Assembly: GCA_038227045.1 (NCBI GenBank)
Contig: JBBRQD010000112.1
Coordinates: forward strand, 1 to 17,333
Direction of reading: 5' to 3'
From: JANXLS01 sp038227045
GTDB lineage: Bacteria > Planctomycetota > SZUA-567 > H5-PLA8
Length of the DNA: 17,333 nucleotides
The notes beneath the pieces are model-generated. The model did no database searches. It saw nothing but the letters and a program-made list of their open reading frames with translations, and was not told the origin of the DNA. The first letter of the stretch is position 1. The number at the start of each line of letters is the position of its first letter. The position numbers and the translations under genes were made by a program. Shown piece after piece: positions 14,051 to 17,333 of this stretch.

Positions 14051-14866
14051 TTAGTACAGCACCTTATCCAAACACAATCCCAGAGCCGGCGCGGTTGGGC
14101 CGGCTTTGCGGCGGTCCTTTGCCGCGAGTGCTTCCGCCATCCAATCCGGCGGACGATAGCCGCGCCCCACATCCACCAGCGAACCCGCAATCGTCCGCAC
14201 CATCTGATATAAAAATCCGCTGCCTTCGACTTCAATCATCAAGCGCCCGGGAATGCGCGGATCGTCGCGAATTTCGATGCGCCGGATGTCGCGGATAGTC
14301 GTCAGTTCCCGTTTGCCTTCTTCCGCGCGCTTGGCTTGCGTTTCGTTTAAGCGCGTGGCGAACGAAGTGAAGTCGTGCGTGCCGACCAGATGCGCGGCTG
14401 CCTTGCGCATGGCCTCGGGATCGACCGCGAAACGCACGTGCCAATGGTCGCGCCGCAGCATCGACGAACGCTCGCGCCGGCTAAAGAGCGAGTACGTGTA
14501 AATCTTTCCCGCCGCGTCGCGCTGCGCGTGAAAATTCATATCGACTTCTTCGGCTTTGACCGCCGAACAATCCCGGAGCATGTTTGAATTGAGCGCCATG
14601 CAAAGATCGGCAGTGGGAATCAGCACGTCGTCGGGCAGCAGCAGGCTCGCGACCTGCCCGCGCGCATGCACCCCGGCATCCGTGCGGCTAGCCCCGGCGA
14701 TGCGGATCGGCTGGAAGCAGATTTTATTCAGCGCCCGTTCCACGGCCCCCTGCACGGTGCGGGTGGACGCCTCAGTGCCTTCGCCGGCGCGCTCGCCGCT
14801 CTGCACCTGAAAGCCTTTGAAATCAGTGCCGTCGTATTCGAGAGTAAGTTTGATGCGGCGCGGCAT
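14051..14866 (-). CDS. truA: tRNA pseudouridine synthase A
   Basis: TruA converts uridines 38-40 of the tRNA anticodon stem to pseudouridine. The 271-aa product has the catalytic block AGASRTDAGVHARGQVA with the nucleophile D63. It also has the N-terminal LEYDGTDFKGFQ, the central HVRFAVD and HDFTSFAT, and the C-terminal FLYQMVRTIAGSLVDVG, all diagnostic. A stretch of about 12 extra residues (SGERAGEGTEAST) sits between FQVQ and the usual RTVQ, a small lineage-specific loop. ATG 14866 gives the standard start; AGGTG lies about 15 nt upstream with a purine run between. It converges with pgi and stands alone. Confidence 0.95.
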   Translation of the reverse strand: MPRRIKLTLEYDGTDFKGFQVQSGERAGEGTEASTRTVQGAVERALNKICFQPIRIAGASRTDAGVHARGQVASLLLPDDVLIPTADLCMALNSNMLRDCSAVKAEEVDMNFHAQRDAAGKIYTYSLFSRRERSSMLRRDHWHVRFAVDPEAMRKAAAHLVGTHDFTSFATRLNETQAKRAEEGKRELTTIRDIRRIEIRDDPRIPGRLMIEVEGSGFLYQMVRTIAGSLVDVGRGYRPPDWMAEALAAKDRRKAGPTAPALGLCLDKVLY

Positions 14867-14895
14867 TTTCTTTTCTTCACCTACATCTTTCCTAT

Positions 14896-15018
14896 ATTCA
14901 ACGTCCTAATTAAACGCTGATGAACGCAGATTACCGCAAATGGACGCAGATAATTTCATTATAGATAATTCATCAGCGTTTTATCCGCGTCCATCTGCGT
15001 TTAATTAAGACGTTGAAT
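14896..15018. repeat. 123-bp inverted repeat with nested palindromes
   Basis: Arms of 36 nt (14896-14931 and 14983-15018) are inverted copies agreeing at 32 positions. Nested inside, AACGCTGATGAA (14913-14924) pairs perfectly with 14969-14980, and ACGCAGAT recurs as a direct repeat (14924-14931 and 14944-14951). The unit lies between the truA start and the E1 gene stop. Its GATGNACGCNGAT-type words recall a repeat family I have seen in environmental bacterial genomes. It could work as a terminator for the E1 gene or be a non-autonomous mobile repeat. Confidence 0.7.
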
Positions 15019-15050
15019 TCACTTCGGATTCAGACAACACCGCACCGTGC

Positions 15051-17060
15051 CTACCCCCTGAAACTTAACGCCTTCTTCGCCGCCGCCACAATCTTGTCAA
15101 CGCTCGGCAACACTGCGCGCTCAAGTTCCATCGCGCTGGGGATCGGCACGTCCGCGGCGGCGACGCGCTGGATGGGCGAATCCAGATAGCCGAAGGCCAT
15201 TTCTTGAACGCTCGCGGCCAGTTCCGCGCCAATGCCGCACGTCAGATGACCTTCTTCGACAATCACCAGCGCTTGCGTGCGTGCCGCCGATTGCGCGACT
15301 GTTTCGCGGTCCAGCGGGGCGACGCAGCGCAGATCGACGATCTCCGCCTGCACGCCGTCTTTCGCGAGCACTTCGGCGGCCTGGATGCAGAGCGAAACCA
15401 TGTACGAGTTTGCGCAGAGCGTGATGTCTTTTCCGGCGCGGACGATGTTCGCTTTTCCGAGCGGGATGAACTCTTCCGTTGTGGGCACCGGACCGACGGT
15501 TCCGTAGAGCGCTTTATGTTCGACGAACACGACGGGATCGTCGCTTGCCAGACACGTTTTCAATAATCCTTTCGCATCGCGCGGGCTCCACGGCGTGACC
15601 ACGCGTAGCCCCGGAAATTTCATCAGCAGCGAATCGAGACACTGGCTGTGCGTCGCGCCGTAACCGCGATAGCCGCCCATCGGCGTGCGCAGCACAAACG
15701 GGGCGCTCAACTGGCCGTTGTAAATGTAGCGGAACTTCGCAGCGTGGTTGCCCAATTGATCGAGCGCAAGCAGAATGAAATCCATGAACATGATTTCGCC
15801 GATCGGCCGCACGCCGGCCATCGCCGCGCCAAGACAAACGCCGGCAATCGCCGCTTCGCTGATCGGCGTATTCACGACCCGCGACGCGCCGTATTTTTCA
15901 AACATGCCGCGCGTGACTTTGAAGCATCCGCCGTATTCCGCGACATCTTCGCCGAAGACAAAATAGCGTTCGTCGCGGTCCATCGCCTCGCACATCGCTT
16001 CTTGAATCGCCTGCCAATACGGCTTCTGTTCGAATTTCAATTCAGATTCAACAGGCTGGGCTGCCGCCGGCGCTTTCACTTCAGCATAGATTTTTTCGAA
16101 TGCGGATTCCGGACGCGCGGGCGGCAGCGCGCGGCATTTTTCAATGCATTCGACGATGGTCGTGCGGACCCGTGCCTCGATCCCCGCGAGCGTTTCCGCG
16201 GCAGCTTCCCCGCCATCAATCATGCGCGTTCGCAAGCGCTCGATGGGGTCGCGCTCGTGCCACTGGCGCTCTTCTTCCTTGTTGCGGTACAGATTCTGAT
16301 CGCCGCGGCTATGGCCTTTCATGCGCCAGGTCTGGCATTCGAGCAGCACGGGCGATCCACCGTCGCGGACCATCGCCAGCGCCGCGAGCACCTGGTCGTA
16401 AACGGCTTCCACATTGTTGCCGTCGACAATCTTGTACAGAATTCCATAGGCCTCGCCGCGCCGCGCGATGTTGTAGCCGGCGGTAACCGAGGCGGCCGGC
16501 GTGGACATGCCCCAGCCGTTGTTTTCGCAGAGAAAAATGACCGGCAACTTATAGATCGTCGCCATATTCAGGCTCTCATGAAAGACGCCCTGATTGGCCG
16601 CGCCGTCGCCGAAAAAAGAGAGCACCGCGTTCGACGACTTGCGGCGTTTGAGCGCCAGAGCCAGTCCGGTCGCGACCGGAATGCCGCCGCCGGTGATGCC
16701 GTTGGACCCCATGAACCCGCACTCGGCGCCGGCCATGTGCTGCGTGCCGCCCTTGCCGCCGCTATACCCGGCTTCGCGCCCGTATAACTCCGCCATCATG
16801 CGAAACACATCGCCGCCCTTGGCCAGAAAATGCCCGTGCCCGCGATGATTGCTGATGACCAGGTCGTTGTTCCTCAAACAACCGCACGCGCCCACCGCAA
16901 CCGCTTCCTGTCCCGCGGAACTGTGAAATGTGCCGGGCAACCGGCCGGCTCGCGCTTCGTCTTCCATCATCGTTTCAAACGTGCGGATGAGCACCATGCG
17001 TTCAAACAGTTCGAACAGATTGGGTGGCGGAGGGGAATGGAGGATCGATATATCAGCCAT
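15051..17060 (-). CDS. Fused E1 alpha/beta subunit of a 2-oxoacid dehydrogenase complex
   Basis: E1 decarboxylates a 2-oxoacid with thiamine diphosphate and passes the acyl group to lipoyl E2. In the 669-aa product, residues 1 to about 325 are the alpha subunit: SSAGQEAVAVG, NHRGHGHFLAKG, and the ThDP motif GDGAANQG (151-158) ending at ENN (179-181), then KGHSRGD (248-254). Residues 348 to 669 are the beta subunit: YWQAIQEAMCEAM, FGEDVAEYGG, ISEAAIAG (400-407, with E402), ATHSQ and EEGHLTCGIGAELAA. An Ala/Pro-rich linker (about 327-345) joins them, so two normally separate subunits are one chain. Alpha-half words resemble acetoin- and pyruvate-type E1 rather than the branched-chain type, but the substrate is uncertain. 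E2 and E3 genes are not in the window. ATG 17060 has only a weak ribosome-binding site. An IS lies upstream. Confidence 0.92.
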   Translation of the reverse strand: MADISILHSPPPPNLFELFERMVLIRTFETMMEDEARAGRLPGTFHSSAGQEAVAVGACGCLRNNDLVISNHRGHGHFLAKGGDVFRMMAELYGREAGYSGGKGGTQHMAGAECGFMGSNGITGGGIPVATGLALALKRRKSSNAVLSFFGDGAANQGVFHESLNMATIYKLPVIFLCENNGWGMSTPAASVTAGYNIARRGEAYGILYKIVDGNNVEAVYDQVLAALAMVRDGGSPVLLECQTWRMKGHSRGDQNLYRNKEEERQWHERDPIERLRTRMIDGGEAAAETLAGIEARVRTTIVECIEKCRALPPARPESAFEKIYAEVKAPAAAQPVESELKFEQKPYWQAIQEAMCEAMDRDERYFVFGEDVAEYGGCFKVTRGMFEKYGASRVVNTPISEAAIAGVCLGAAMAGVRPIGEIMFMDFILLALDQLGNHAAKFRYIYNGQLSAPFVLRTPMGGYRGYGATHSQCLDSLLMKFPGLRVVTPWSPRDAKGLLKTCLASDDPVVFVEHKALYGTVGPVPTTEEFIPLGKANIVRAGKDITLCANSYMVSLCIQAAEVLAKDGVQAEIVDLRCVAPLDRETVAQSAARTQALVIVEEGHLTCGIGAELAASVQEMAFGYLDSPIQRVAAADVPIPSAMELERAVLPSVDKIVAAAKKALSFRG

Positions 17061-17161
17061 GTCGTATTTAGTCCGAAATCCGATGGTCTCAGTTCGAGTT
17101 GCCGACGCTTCAGGCGCTCAATGTACAGGAATACGCCGGTTGAATCCAGTGTCGCCAAATC

Positions 17162-17182
17162 CCCTCTCCCCACGGGAGAGGG
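17162..17182. repeat. Short palindrome CCCTCTCCC-CAC-GGGAGAGGG
   Basis: A perfect 9-bp stem with a 3-nt loop (17162-17170 with 17174-17182) lies between the E1 start and the IS end. It matches a palindrome found scattered through many bacterial genomes, where it gives rise to spurious PLSPRERA or PLPTGEG peptides. No T tract follows, so terminator function is weakly supported. Confidence 0.6.
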
Positions 17183-17194
17183 CAACGGCAATGC

Positions 17195-17333
17195 CAGGGC
17201 CTTTCAAAAGTCCTCATTTTTCGTAGAGAAATAGCCGATCTTCTATTCAAAGGAGATCAGAAAAATGAGTGTTGCCGCTGAAATTTCGCTTTTCGATGCC
17301 TTCAAGCAGGTTCCCGATCCGCGCAAACCGCGC
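17195..17333 (+). mobile_element. Left end of an ISAs1-like insertion sequence (truncated by the window)
   Basis: CAGGGCCTTTCAAAAG at 17195-17210 looks like the outer inverted repeat of an ISAs1-family element, and a transposase start follows 70 nt later. Only the left end is seen, so the matching right repeat and the target duplication cannot be checked here. The call depends on the transposase N-terminus. Confidence 0.55.
17265..17333 (+). CDS. Transposase, ISAs1-family-like, N-terminal fragment
   Basis: Only 23 codons are in the window: MSVAAEISLFDAF, then KQVPDPRKPR. The segment F-x-x-V-P-D-P-R-x-x-R is the hallmark opening of ISAs1-type (H-repeat-like) DDE transposases, where it precedes the region that binds DNA. 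AGGAG 9 nt upstream gives a strong ribosome-binding site for ATG 17265. The frame is open to the end of the window. The DDE catalytic core lies beyond it, so intactness is unknown. A strand-matched promoter is not evident. Confidence 0.7.
   Translation, partial: MSVAAEISLFDAFKQVPDPRKPR

Noticed and set aside
15648..16787. 379-codon plus-strand open frame
   Set aside because: It lies antisense within the E1 gene; the translation is rich in Arg, Ala and His and matches nothing recognisable.

Overview
The window is a stretch of chromosome from a moderately GC-rich Gram-negative-type bacterium, most likely of the Planctomycetota or a neighbouring PVC lineage. This assignment is inference. It rests on a secreted DUF1080 (3-keto-disaccharide hydrolase-like) protein, a fused E1 alpha/beta 2-oxoacid dehydrogenase, a DUF3417-type alpha-glucan phosphorylase, several small exported proteins, and the kinds of intergenic palindromic repeats between genes. 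There is no rRNA, tRNA, CRISPR array or phage module, and no gene-free stretch longer than about 250 bases.

Layout, left to right. A structured palindrome (17-96) precedes trmB (tRNA m7G46 methyltransferase, +). Two minus-strand exported proteins follow, an unknown 194-aa protein and a DUF1080 protein, each with a clear hairpin terminator. A divergent promoter region (2634-2807) with a perfect 16-bp palindrome leads into a tight three-gene plus-strand operon (2808-5107): a UbiC-like chorismate lyase, a flavin-dependent halogenase-like oxidoreductase and a DUF309 protein. This operon is the most interesting unit in the window. A minus-strand block follows: a TauE/SafE permease, then glgP, then an exported pyroglutamyl-peptidase-like protein.

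The right half carries carbohydrate metabolism on the plus strand: a KdgK-type sugar kinase, an SDR closely resembling HSD17B14/L-fucose dehydrogenase, a stand-alone nucleotidyltransferase-fold protein, and a long form of phosphoglucose isomerase. Convergent to these is truA. Beyond it are a large inverted repeat and a minus-strand fused 2-oxoacid dehydrogenase E1. The window ends inside the first codons of an apparent ISAs1-type transposase whose element inserted upstream of the E1 gene.

How the genes may work together: glgP and pgi feed glucan-derived glucose phosphate into glycolysis. The SDR and KdgK-like kinase could form part of a non-phosphorylative sugar-acid route. E1 feeds acyl-CoA production. 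The chorismate lyase plus halogenase-like pair suggests synthesis of a modified 4-hydroxybenzoate, which is a hypothesis only. At least three palindromic repeat families sit between genes, including a REPIN-like inverted doublet between the kinase and SDR genes.
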